Positions 1 to 7,100 of a stretch of 26,839 nucleotides of DNA are shown in pieces (position 1 is the stretch's first letter; each line of letters opens with the position of its first letter). The notes beneath the pieces are model-generated. The model did no database searches. It saw nothing but the letters and a program-made list of their open reading frames with translations, and was not told where the DNA came from. The DNA is from 2-02-FULL-38-15 sp964645555 (lineage in GTDB: Bacteria > Patescibacteriota > Microgenomatia > Daviesbacterales > UBA10151), in the NCBI GenBank assembly GCA_964645555.1, contig CAZYBP010000009.1, positions 1 to 26,839 of the forward strand, given 5' to 3'. A program made the position numbers and the translations under genes.

Positions 1-1083
1 TTTGCTGAAGGTAAATTATCAACCCCAAAGCATGGCTACACCAGAACCGAGGAAGGTTATTATAAACCTGATGGTAAAAACTTTGAGTTGATCTGTACTG
101 CCTGGGAACTAAGATCAAAAGGTGAATCTTTAGAAGATATAACTAAATTTATGAATGATAACGATTATTCAAAAGTTATTAAAAGAACAGGTAGAAAGGT
201 TAATATGGATACAAAGATACTGACTGACATTTTACATGACCCTTTTTACTATGGAATTTTGGTCCAAGCTAAAGAAACTGTTGATCTAAGACCTATTTAT
301 GCCTTCCAAACCGCTACAACTGAAGAAGTCTACAATCAGGTTCAGGAGTTATCGGCTAAAAGACTTAAACCATTTAATACTAAACGCAGATTAGCTTTTT
401 ATCCACTCAAAGCTATGGTTAGATGTTCTTTCTGTGGGCATAATATGGTAGTTGGTCCATCAACAGGTAGTAAAGGTAAAAGGTACTTAAACTACAGGTG
501 TGATAATAAGCTTTGTACTAGAAAAAAGAGATCAATAAGAGCTAAAGAAATATTTAACTGGATTTATAATTTTCTAAAAGATGGACTGAATTTAACCGAG
601 GCTGATTATAAGCGATACTACAAGGATTTAACTAAATTAACCGACGAAAAACGTCAGAAAATAGGTATTGAGATCCACAGCAAGCAAGGTAGACTAAAAG
701 TTATTGACCAGGAAATAAAAGAGCGCTCCTTAGGACTTTTAAAGCTCGGAATTCAGCCTACAGTCAAGAAAATTAATGAGGATAGAGTGTTGGAACTTGA
801 TCAGGAAAAAGAAGAGTTAAACAAAAAAATAGCTGAATTAAAAGATCAACTAACCGATCCAGAGCAAGATAAGCTATCTATAGAACAGTTCTTGAACTTG
901 TCCAAAAACGCTGGTGTGATAGTCCAATCAGCTGATGCAATTATAAAAGATAAAATTTGTCGGGAAATATTCTTGAACTTCACAGTGGATGAGGAGAAAG
1001 TATTGTCATACCAGCTTAAACCTCACTTTGCAGAAATGCTAAAAAGTAAGCAACAACGTACTAGTCGGGGTGGCGAGAATTGA
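1..1083 (+). CDS. Large serine recombinase, C-terminal part (5' end outside window)
   Basis: The frame is open from the first base, so the N-terminal resolvase domain with the catalytic serine lies outside the window. What is visible: a recombinase domain (first ~120 codons, with the typical LRSKGESLEDITKFMN and DPFYYGILV stretches), a zinc beta-ribbon (CSFCGHNMVVG near nt 424-460, second CxxxxC near nt 500-520), then a long charged coiled coil (nt ~600-900). This order matches large serine integrases. The last six sense codons and the TGA stop lie antisense in the 3' part of tRNA-Pro, which suggests that the gene sits at an attachment site in that tRNA. The rest of the element would extend left of the window. 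The function is secure; the target site is inferred from position. Confidence 0.9.
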   Translation, partial: FAEGKLSTPKHGYTRTEEGYYKPDGKNFELICTAWELRSKGESLEDITKFMNDNDYSKVIKRTGRKVNMDTKILTDILHDPFYYGILVQAKETVDLRPIYAFQTATTEEVYNQVQELSAKRLKPFNTKRRLAFYPLKAMVRCSFCGHNMVVGPSTGSKGKRYLNYRCDNKLCTRKKRSIRAKEIFNWIYNFLKDGLNLTEADYKRYYKDLTKLTDEKRQKIGIEIHSKQGRLKVIDQEIKERSLGLLKLGIQPTVKKINEDRVLELDQEKEELNKKIAELKDQLTDPEQDKLSIEQFLNLSKNAGVIVQSADAIIKDKICREIFLNFTVDEEKVLSYQLKPHFAEMLKSKQQRTSRGGEN

Positions 1084-1136
1084 ACTCACTACATCCGCGT
1101 CCCAAACGCGGCGGTCTACCGATGACCTACACCCCG
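1065..1136 (-). tRNA. tRNA-Pro(TGG)
   Basis: Complete 72-nt cloverleaf on the minus strand: acceptor CGGGGTG pairs with CACCCCG, D stem GGTC/GACC, anticodon stem CCGCG/CGCGG around loop TTTGGGA (anticodon TGG), T stem GTGAG/CTCGC with loop TTCAATT. The discriminator is A and no CCA is encoded (the next bases are CTAG). Its 3' end overlaps the end of the serine recombinase by 19 bp. A TATAAT-like box about 40 bp upstream (plus strand 1176-1181) could be its promoter. Confidence 0.95.
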
Positions 1137-1230
1137 CAACATCTGAATTACTCCCATAAAGCCATAAAAGTGCGATTATATGATATCGCTCGAACATATT
1201 TTATCAGGAATCACTAAAGATTAAAAGCTT

Positions 1231-1254
1231 GCCCCGTACCGTATGGTACAGGGC
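1231..1254. repeat. Strong hairpin in the tRNA-Pro/ATPase intergenic region
   Basis: GCCCCGTACC, a GTAT loop, then GGTACAGGGC form a 10-bp stem with one C-A mismatch. No clear T-run follows on the plus strand; on the minus strand it is followed by CTTTTAA, so a weak terminator is possible. The rest of 1137-1300 shows nothing else I can name. Confidence 0.5.
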
Positions 1255-1300
1255 TTGCCAAATCCGGCATGGCCCAAGTTGTAATCTACCAACACAAAAC

Positions 1301-1333
1301 TTGACATGTATGATACTCTTGAGTATTATACTC
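1301..1333 (+). promoter_or_regulatory. Promoter with overlapping ATACTC/GAGTAT operator repeats
   Basis: TTGACA (1301-1306), a 17-nt spacer and TATTAT (1324-1329) form a near-consensus sigma70-type promoter for the ATPase gene. The spacer and -10 carry alternating half-sites ATACTC (1313-1318), GAGTAT (1321-1326) and ATACTC (1328-1333), so a repressor bound here would block the polymerase. The predicted transcript has a ~90-nt leader that contains the 36-bp palindrome. Confidence 0.75.
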
Positions 1334-1357
1334 ATAAGTATTACGAATACCTTTAGA

Positions 1358-1393
1358 TTATGTATATATTATATTAATATAATATATACATAA
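1358..1393. repeat. 36-bp perfect AT-rich palindrome in the ATPase leader
   Basis: The half TTATGTATATATTATATT is followed at once by its exact reverse complement, with no spacer. It lies between the promoter and the start codon, so it may act as an operator, an RNA hairpin in the leader, or a cruciform or attachment site. Confidence 0.9.
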
Positions 1394-1427
1394 AATTTTA
1401 AATGAAAAGATACTTTGGAGTATTATT

Positions 1428-2846
1428 ATGAATAAATTTATTAATAGACAGGAAGAATTAAATTTTTTGGAAAATAAATGGCTTGAAAAGAAGTCTAATT
1501 TTGTCGTGATCTATGGCAAAAGACGTGTGGGAAAAACAGAATTAATAAAACAATTTATTAAAAACAAAACAGTCGTTTATTTCTTGGCTGATAAACGTAC
1601 GACAAAGGATCAATTACGGGAATTGGGACAGCTTCTCGGTGAACATTTTAGCGACGAGCTTTTGATGAAAAACGGTTTTAATGAATGGTTGGATGTTTTT
1701 ATTTATCTTAAAAAAAATGTTAAAGAGCCCTTTATTTTTGCAATTGATGAATACCCATATCTGATCGAAACAGAGAAATCAGTTAATTCAGTCTTTCAAA
1801 AAGGATGGGATCAATATCTTAAGGATTTGCCGATATTACTAATTCTATCAGGCTCAAGTATTGCCATGATGGAGAGTGAGGTTTTGTCTTACAAGGCACC
1901 GCTTTACGGTCGTAGATCCGGCCAGATTTTGGTCGAATCATTAAATTTCAGACAAAGCTCACAAATTTTTGAAAATAAAAGTTTTGATGAATTTTTGCCT
2001 TTTTATACCTTGGCAGGCGGAATGCCGGCGTATTTACTTGAACTTAATCCAAATGATTCTTTAGAAGTCAATCTGAAAATTAAAGTTTTAGATAAAAAAG
2101 AGTTTCTGCATAACGAGGTAGAGTTTATCCTTCGGGAAGAACTCCGAGAACCAAGGATCTATCTATCTATTTTGAAGGCAATTTCCTGGGGACAAACTAG
2201 AGCCAGCGAAATAATTAACGAAACTGGCTTGGAGAAAAACATCCTTTTTAAGTATTTGGGTGTTTTGGAAGATTTAAAACTAATTACCCGAGAGGTTCCA
2301 GTGACAGAGGTTAATAAATCAAAATCAAAAAAAGGTATTTACAAAATTTCGGATAACTTTATAAAAGTCTGGTTTCAGTATATCTATCCTTATAAAAGTA
2401 GCCTGGAAATTGGAGAATACACGGAGGCAATCGATAAATTTAAAGTAGGATTCCCCATCTTAATCTGCTCGACCTATGAGCAGGTTTGTCAGGAGATATT
2501 GAAAGAGAATCAAAATAACATATTCTCTTTTGAAAAAATAGGCCGCTGGTGGGACAATTATAATGAAATTGATATAGTTGGATTAAACAGTGAAAGTAAA
2601 CAAATAATTTTCTGTGAATGCAAATGGTCCAATAAAGATATTGGAACAAACATTCTAAATGATCTGATTGTAAAGTCAAAAGAAGTTATTTGGGACAATG
2701 ATAGTAGAACAGAATGTTATGCGCTTTTTTCTAAGAGTGGCTACACGGAAGATCTGCTTAAGATTGCAAAAGAAATGGGCAATGTTTACCTTTTCCATCA
2801 AGACAAGTTAATACATCAAGCAGGTAATAGAGGAAGTAGACGTTAA
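1428..2846 (+). CDS. Archaeal-type AAA ATPase with DUF234-like, PD-(D/E)XK-like C-terminus
   Basis: 472 aa. Walker A GKRRVGKT (residues 30-37), Walker B FIFAIDE (102-108), and a sensor-type LSGSS (140-144) identify the archaeal-ATPase/DUF234 family of P-loop proteins. A winged-helix-like segment follows (about 245-290). Near the C-terminus E380-x-D382 followed by E397-x-K399 has the layout of a PD-(D/E)XK nuclease site, known in the DUF234 part of this family. The start is set by GGAG 7 nt before the ATG. It is a single-gene unit between two tRNA genes, with its own regulated promoter. The biological role of the family is poorly known; it is often linked to mobile or defence regions. Confidence 0.85.
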   Translation: MNKFINRQEELNFLENKWLEKKSNFVVIYGKRRVGKTELIKQFIKNKTVVYFLADKRTTKDQLRELGQLLGEHFSDELLMKNGFNEWLDVFIYLKKNVKEPFIFAIDEYPYLIETEKSVNSVFQKGWDQYLKDLPILLILSGSSIAMMESEVLSYKAPLYGRRSGQILVESLNFRQSSQIFENKSFDEFLPFYTLAGGMPAYLLELNPNDSLEVNLKIKVLDKKEFLHNEVEFILREELREPRIYLSILKAISWGQTRASEIINETGLEKNILFKYLGVLEDLKLITREVPVTEVNKSKSKKGIYKISDNFIKVWFQYIYPYKSSLEIGEYTEAIDKFKVGFPILICSTYEQVCQEILKENQNNIFSFEKIGRWWDNYNEIDIVGLNSESKQIIFCECKWSNKDIGTNILNDLIVKSKEVIWDNDSRTECYALFSKSGYTEDLLKIAKEMGNVYLFHQDKLIHQAGNRGSRR

Positions 2847-2918
2847 TAATTTCCCTAATGGGCATTGTAAGAATTAATCCTGAGGAAATGAAATTATGGG
2901 ATTTGTAATACGCTCGGG

Positions 2919-3001
2919 TGCCCAGGGAGGGAGTCGAACCCTCACGATCTTACAATCACAGGATTTTAAGTCCTGCATGTCTGCCATTCCATCACCTGGG
3001 C
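2919..3001 (-). tRNA. tRNA-Leu(TAA)
   Basis: 83-nt class II tRNA on the minus strand: acceptor GCCCAGG/CCTGGGC, anticodon stem CAGGA/TCCTG with anticodon TAA, a long variable arm, and T arm GAGGG-TTCGACT-CCCTC. The discriminator is A and CCA is not encoded. The open frame at 2896-3144 runs across it and is not a gene. Confidence 0.95.
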
Positions 3002-3033
3002 TTTGCAACATATTTTATCAGATTGAAATCAAT

Positions 3034-3064
3034 TTGCCTACCTGGCTAAAATTTATGGTAATAT
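3034..3064 (+). promoter_or_regulatory. Putative promoter of the SIMPL gene
   Basis: TTGCCT (3034-3039), a 19-nt spacer and TAATAT (3059-3064). The -10 box ends 6 nt before the ATG, so the message would be leaderless. Confidence 0.45.
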
Positions 3065-3070
3065 TAACTT

Positions 3071-3817
3071 ATGTCACGTTACCAGATACTCATACCGTTA
3101 GCTTGGCTCATATCCTTTTTTGCTCTGCTTTTGATTTATACTAAAATTTTTGGTCCTATCCCATTTTCAGTAAATTCTGTTACTACCCAAAAATCAACTA
3201 CCTTTGATGTCAGCGGTGAGGGAAAAGTGACTGTCCAACCGGATGTGGCTACTTTGAATGCCGGTATTAGTGCCACTGCTTCTACTGTCAAGGCAGCTCA
3301 GGATCAAATCAATACCGTAATTAATAAAGTTTCATCTGCAGTTAAAGGTTTGGGAGTAGATAGCAGTGATATTAAAACTACCAATTACAGTATTAATCCA
3401 AACTATGATTATAGGGAAAATAGTCAGAGAATCACCGGCTACAACGCCTCAACCAATTTATCTATCAAGGTTAGAAATATTGATAAGGTAAATGAAGTTA
3501 TAGATACACTGATAGCCAATGGGGCAAATCAGGTTAGCGGGGTTTCTTTTGATGTAGATGATAAAACAAAGGCTGAAAATGAAGCCAGGCAAAAAGCAGT
3601 GGCAGAAGCCAAACAAAAAGCCCAGGCTGCTGCCCAGGTAGCCGGATTTAGGCTGGGTAAGATTATTAACTACACTGAAAATTTTGGCGGTTTTCCCCGG
3701 CCTATTGTCCAACCGATGAGAGTATTAGATGAAAAAGCTGTTTCCGCTACTACCCAAATAGAACCTGGAAGCTCCGAGGTTTACATCACAGTTACTTTAA
3801 GCTACGAGCTTCAATAA
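3071..3817 (+). CDS. SIMPL (DUF541) domain protein, membrane-anchored
   Basis: 248 aa. Residues ~5-28 form one hydrophobic segment (signal anchor), followed by a short linker. The rest matches the SIMPL/DUF541 domain: VSGEGKVTVQPDVATLNAGI at about 49-68, the YSINPNYDY region, a helical KAENEARQKAVAEAKQKA stretch (about 175-195), and the final ITVTLSYEL strand. SIMPL proteins are periplasmic or surface proteins linked to oxidative stress or outer-envelope functions in other bacteria; the exact role is unknown. There is no Shine-Dalgarno site; a -10-like box lies 6 nt upstream of the ATG. Confidence 0.85.
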   Translation: MSRYQILIPLAWLISFFALLLIYTKIFGPIPFSVNSVTTQKSTTFDVSGEGKVTVQPDVATLNAGISATASTVKAAQDQINTVINKVSSAVKGLGVDSSDIKTTNYSINPNYDYRENSQRITGYNASTNLSIKVRNIDKVNEVIDTLIANGANQVSGVSFDVDDKTKAENEARQKAVAEAKQKAQAAAQVAGFRLGKIINYTENFGGFPRPIVQPMRVLDEKAVSATTQIEPGSSEVYITVTLSYELQ

Positions 3818-3881
3818 CCCTCTTAACTTGTTCTTACTAATCCTTATCTCGCGTCTTATGTTGAAACCTTAGGATAAGCTG

Positions 3882-4484
3882 ATGGAACCTCAAGGCACGA
3901 TCTATTTTCCAAATAGAAAAGCGCCTAAACCCAAACAAGCGCATACAAGAGCTGCTGAGGCAGTTAAGGAAGATATTGTAAAAGATATTCAAGAAAAGAT
4001 TATTCCTGATGAAACAGAAGCCCACAAAGAAATATCCAAAGGAGCTGTTAATGACGAGAGAAGCCGTCAGAAGATGGAGGCTCTGGTTGATGAATCGCAA
4101 AATTACCTGCTTAAAATTTCTACACATTACTTTTTTGAAACCGAACCCAAGACAGTCATTGTGGATGTAGCCAAAGTTTCCATTATCACAAGACCCTTTT
4201 TGGATATTCCCCTTCTGGGACCAGAAGAAGTGCAAAGCTTTGCAGTAGAAAATATTACCGATGTAAGAGTTGATTTTATCCCCTTTTTTGGCACATTAAC
4301 GATTACAGAGTCTGGAAATACCCATAAGATTAAATACCTGAAAAAACAGGAAGCTATTTTGGCCAGAAGAATTATCCAGGGCATATTAATCTTTAAGAAA
4401 AATGGATTGAGTCTAACAGGAATGGAGCGGTTCACCCTTCTTTCAAAGCTGGAAACTATTGGAAAAACAGTAGAATCTGTATAA
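3882..4484 (+). CDS. Hypothetical protein with PH-like C-terminal domain
   Basis: 200 aa. The N-terminal ~70 residues are charged, helical and probably disordered or coiled. From about residue 85 the pattern of short beta strands (YFFETEPKTVIVDVAKVSII, VENITDVRVDFIPFFGTLTI, HKIKYL) followed by a long helix (KKQEAILARRIIQGILI) resembles bacterial PH-like domains. No membrane segment or catalytic motif is visible. The start is supported by AGGA about 7 nt upstream. The PH-like call is a fold impression, not a motif match. Confidence 0.6.
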   Translation: MEPQGTIYFPNRKAPKPKQAHTRAAEAVKEDIVKDIQEKIIPDETEAHKEISKGAVNDERSRQKMEALVDESQNYLLKISTHYFFETEPKTVIVDVAKVSIITRPFLDIPLLGPEEVQSFAVENITDVRVDFIPFFGTLTITESGNTHKIKYLKKQEAILARRIIQGILIFKKNGLSLTGMERFTLLSKLETIGKTVESV

Positions 4485-4578
4485 AACCTCTATCTTTACC
4501 CATTTATTACCCTATTTTATCTATAGTTTAAATGAAATAGCATAGATTGAAGTTGCAACTTGAGGAGGTGAAATAGAA

Positions 4579-4941
4579 ATGGAAGAAAGAAACAGAGTAA
4601 CAACCGCCAACTGGTTAGTTGTTTTGGCAGGGCTTTGGCTTATCATTGCTCCCGGAATATTGGGTTTTGCCAATACTGCCGCAAGTAACAATGATATGAC
4701 TACAGGGATAGTAATTGGTGTATTAGGGTTAGTTAGGGCCCTTATGCCGGCCAGATGGTCATGGATAGATGGCCTAAACCTTTTGGCAGGGCTTTGGCTT
4801 ATCATTGCTCCTTTTATCCTCGGGTTCACATTCACAGGTCAAATCTGGAACAGTGTAATTTTGGGGATAATTGTGGCTGGGCTTTCAGCCTGGAGCATGG
4901 GCAGGATGCTATATGGCCGCCAGCCCCACATAAGAACCTGA
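4579..4941 (+). CDS. SPW-repeat membrane protein
   Basis: 120 aa, about four membrane helices arranged as two copies of the SPW-type repeat: NWLVVLAGLWLIIAPGILGF (about 9-28) and GLNLLAGLWLIIAPFILGF (about 63-81), each followed by a second hydrophobic helix. The family is found in bacterial inner membranes and has no known function. GGAGGTG lies 9 nt upstream of the ATG. The two repeat cores are identical over 31 bp at DNA level, which is unusual for an old duplication. Confidence 0.8.
   Translation: MEERNRVTTANWLVVLAGLWLIIAPGILGFANTAASNNDMTTGIVIGVLGLVRALMPARWSWIDGLNLLAGLWLIIAPFILGFTFTGQIWNSVILGIIVAGLSAWSMGRMLYGRQPHIRT
4622..4652 (+). repeat. 31-bp exact direct repeat, copy 1 (in SPW gene)
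   Basis: Begins TTTTGGCAGGGCTTTGG and is identical to 4781-4811, 159 bp (53 codons) downstream, in the same frame. Confidence 0.9.
4781..4811 (+). repeat. 31-bp exact direct repeat, copy 2 (in SPW gene)
   Basis: Identical to 4622-4652. It encodes the LAGLWLIIAP core of the second SPW repeat. Confidence 0.9.
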
Positions 4942-4951
4942 AAGATTTACA

Positions 4952-4980
4952 ACCTAAGAGAATTAAGCTATCGCTTAGGT
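4952..4980 (+). other. Hairpin after the SPW gene
   Basis: ACCTAAG and CTTAGGT form a 7-bp stem with a 15-nt loop, 10 nt after the SPW stop. There is no T-run, so terminator function is uncertain. A 20-codon frame follows at 4987-5049, but nothing supports it as a gene. Confidence 0.35.
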
Positions 4981-5054
4981 CGTGAAATGAGGGAAACAGA
5001 AAAGAACAAACATGTGGAAAAGTGGCAGGAGGATTTGGTAGAATATTAAGGTTT

Positions 5055-5129
5055 GCGGGTGTAATTCAGCGGTAGAATGTCACTTTTCCAAAGTGAACGT
5101 CAGGGGTCCAACTCCCCTCACCCGCTCCA
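5055..5129 (+). tRNA. tRNA-Gly(TCC), CCA encoded
   Basis: Acceptor GCGGGTG/CACCCGC, D stem ATTC/GAAT, anticodon stem TCACT/AGTGA around TTTCCAA (anticodon TCC), T stem AGGGG/CCCCT. The discriminator T is followed by CCA at 5127-5129, unlike the other tRNAs here. The T loop reads TCCAACT, so position 55 is C instead of the near-universal U. The last 20 codons and the stop of the serine recombinase on the minus strand lie inside this gene. Confidence 0.93.
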
Positions 5130-6640
5130 GACGGGGCAGTGTCCCCAGAAAAGCCCTGAATATATTGATACAATGGGCTAATCATGCAGTCCAATGTGCC
5201 CGTATAGTTCCAGGCCACTTGACCGACGAACACTGAACTAATAAGCACTTTTAGCTGTGGAATTGTTGATCTTCTATATGTTTCTCCCAAGTCTGCAAGA
5301 AAAACTCTTGTAAAAGAAGTAACAGCATCTATATTATATTTTTCTATAGTAGTATCATCTTTGATTATTTGCGCCTTGATGATTTTATCTTCTATTAATC
5401 CATTTTGTTCTTTAAATATTTCATCGGAGTAAACACCCATTAAATTTTTCTCCACTAGCTGTTTCCTAATTGCCTTTAGATTTGCGATTTCATTATCCGC
5501 TTCATTTCTGATTTTTGTTAGTCTTGATAATCTTTCATGATATAACTTAGTTATAAAGTGAAGAAAAAGGTCAAGACATTCTTTTTTAGGTTCGATCTCC
5601 TTTAGTTTCTCTATAAGTGCACCCTCTAGCTCTGCAACAGGAATGCACTTATAATTACATTTGCTTGAACACCAATAATAAGCGTACTTTCCTCCGGTAC
5701 CATGACTATACGCTCCTGTTAGTCCCCAACCACACTTGGAACATTTGATAATCCTTCTTAAGGGAAACTCTGGGTTCTCAAAAGTTCTTCTTGCCAGTGC
5801 TATCTTATTAGGATTACGACCATCTAAAATTGCCTGAACTTTATAAAAATGTTCCTCTGTGATCATCGGAACATGCTGTCCTTTCACTTCCTCTGGATAA
5901 GTAATTGAAGTAAGAATTCCAGCATAAAACTTGAGCCGAAATATTCGACAAACAGTCTGCGACCTAAGCTTATGCTCTTTTTTGCTATAAACCTCTCGCA
6001 ATCCCCATTCATTCATAATATCTGCCATTTCCCTTGAGCTTTTCTTGCCCATCGCCATCAAGTCCCACGCATCTTTCATCTTGTCCCAGGTATTTGGGTC
6101 TTTTACTGCAAATCCAGCTTGAAACATATAGCCTAGTGGTGGTTTTCCGCTAATTAAGCCTGAAAGAAATCTGGCTTTTAGGCCATTCCTTGCTCTCTCG
6201 CTTCTTATGTCATTATCCAATTGAGCAAATCCAGCTAGGATTGTTTCTACTAATTTTTCTGTGGGTGAATCACCTGTAGGTTCTGTTGAAGAGATTATAT
6301 TTACCCCATTTTCCAGCAGTTTCTTCCTAATGGCTAAATAATCAGCAGTTTGTCGGGAAATTCTATCAAGTCTATATGTAAACACTGCATGTACCTTATT
6401 TTTATTTTTTCGGCAGTATTCCAGTAGATTGATCAGTACCGGTCTTCCCAATATGGTTTTAGCAGATCTTCCTTCTTCTCTAAAAACTTCAACGATGTCA
6501 TATCCTCTTTTTTCCGCTTCTTTTCGGCAGATTTCCTCCTGACTTCCCAGAGAAAAGTTATCTACCTGTTCCTCGGTAGAGACCCTTAGATAAAGAATCG
6601 CTCTTTTACCATCTGCATATATAGCATTTTTATCTCTCAT
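5066..6640 (-). CDS. Large serine recombinase (integrase)
   Basis: 524 aa, full length. Resolvase domain (about 12-160) with catalytic Ser21 in YLRVSTEEQ and the conserved FTYRLDRISR and AQLDNDIRSERAR motifs; recombinase domain (about 165-285); zinc ribbon with C300, C303, C324 and C328/C332; coiled coil (about 355-450). It catalyses site-specific integration and excision through a covalent serine-DNA link. The C-terminal ~20 residues are read antisense from tRNA-Gly, which points to an attachment site in the tRNA 3' half. Its start overlaps the stop of the upstream 119-aa gene by 4 bp (ATGA), so the two are translationally coupled and share a promoter at 7029-7058. Confidence 0.95.
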   Translation of the reverse strand: MRDKNAIYADGKRAILYLRVSTEEQVDNFSLGSQEEICRKEAEKRGYDIVEVFREEGRSAKTILGRPVLINLLEYCRKNKNKVHAVFTYRLDRISRQTADYLAIRKKLLENGVNIISSTEPTGDSPTEKLVETILAGFAQLDNDIRSERARNGLKARFLSGLISGKPPLGYMFQAGFAVKDPNTWDKMKDAWDLMAMGKKSSREMADIMNEWGLREVYSKKEHKLRSQTVCRIFRLKFYAGILTSITYPEEVKGQHVPMITEEHFYKVQAILDGRNPNKIALARRTFENPEFPLRRIIKCSKCGWGLTGAYSHGTGGKYAYYWCSSKCNYKCIPVAELEGALIEKLKEIEPKKECLDLFLHFITKLYHERLSRLTKIRNEADNEIANLKAIRKQLVEKNLMGVYSDEIFKEQNGLIEDKIIKAQIIKDDTTIEKYNIDAVTSFTRVFLADLGETYRRSTIPQLKVLISSVFVGQVAWNYTGTLDCMISPLYQYIQGFSGDTAPSGAGEGSWTPDVHFGKVTFYR

Positions 6641-6996
6641 ATGCCTCTTTTCTCATGCAAAACTTCTTTTAATGTTAATCCCTTAAAAATTTCTCTTTCA
6701 AAATCATCCAGCCACGATTGAGCTAAATGTTGAAGCTCTATAATAGTCCCTCTTAATTGTTCGGGACTAAATTCATTTGCAAGTGCGCCTAAGATTTCTT
6801 TTGTTTTTTGAATATCCTTATCTTCAAATCTCTGTTCAGGAAATAGCTCATCTAAAGATTGACGAAGTGCCGGTGTTATAGGTTTAGATGTATCGGACAT
6901 AGTCTCAGGTTCCGGAGTAACCTTACTTAAGACTTCAACTAAGGGGGCGATTATTCTTTCTTCTGGTATTAATAGTTGTTGTTCTATTGAGTTCAT
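6637..6996 (-). CDS. Hypothetical recombinase partner protein
   Basis: 119 aa, mainly acidic and helical, without Cys or membrane segments. I do not recognise the family. Its ATGA overlap with the serine recombinase and the shared operator-controlled promoter suggest a partner role, such as a recombination directionality factor or a regulator, but no DNA-binding motif is obvious. Its leader (about 32 nt) contains an 18-bp palindrome and no Shine-Dalgarno site. Confidence 0.7.
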   Translation of the reverse strand: MNSIEQQLLIPEERIIAPLVEVLSKVTPEPETMSDTSKPITPALRQSLDELFPEQRFEDKDIQKTKEILGALANEFSPEQLRGTIIELQHLAQSWLDDFEREIFKGLTLKEVLHEKRGI

Positions 6997-7012
6997 TTTG
7001 CTTATTGTCTAA

Positions 7013-7058
7013 CTATCTATATATAGATAGTATATATCCATATATCGATAGTTGTCAA
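7013..7058 (-). promoter_or_regulatory. Promoter and palindromic operators of the recombinase operon
   Basis: On the minus strand TTGACA (7058-7053), an 18-nt spacer and TATACT (7034-7029) form a near-perfect promoter. A perfect 18-bp palindrome CTATCTATATATAGATAG spans 7013-7030 at the start site, and a related half-site pair TATCGATA (7043-7050) sits beside the -35. The spaced CTATC/GATAG half-sites look like a repressor array controlling integrase expression. Confidence 0.8.
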
Positions 7059-7100
7059 GAGGAAAAGCAATAAAATTAGAAGTTCCTAATAAAATTAAGA

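Noticed and set aside
2896..3144. 82-aa open frame
   Set aside because: It runs antisense across tRNA-Leu and has no independent support.
4987..5049. 20-codon frame before tRNA-Gly
   Set aside because: Too short, weak ribosome site, no coupling; may be part of the tRNA leader.
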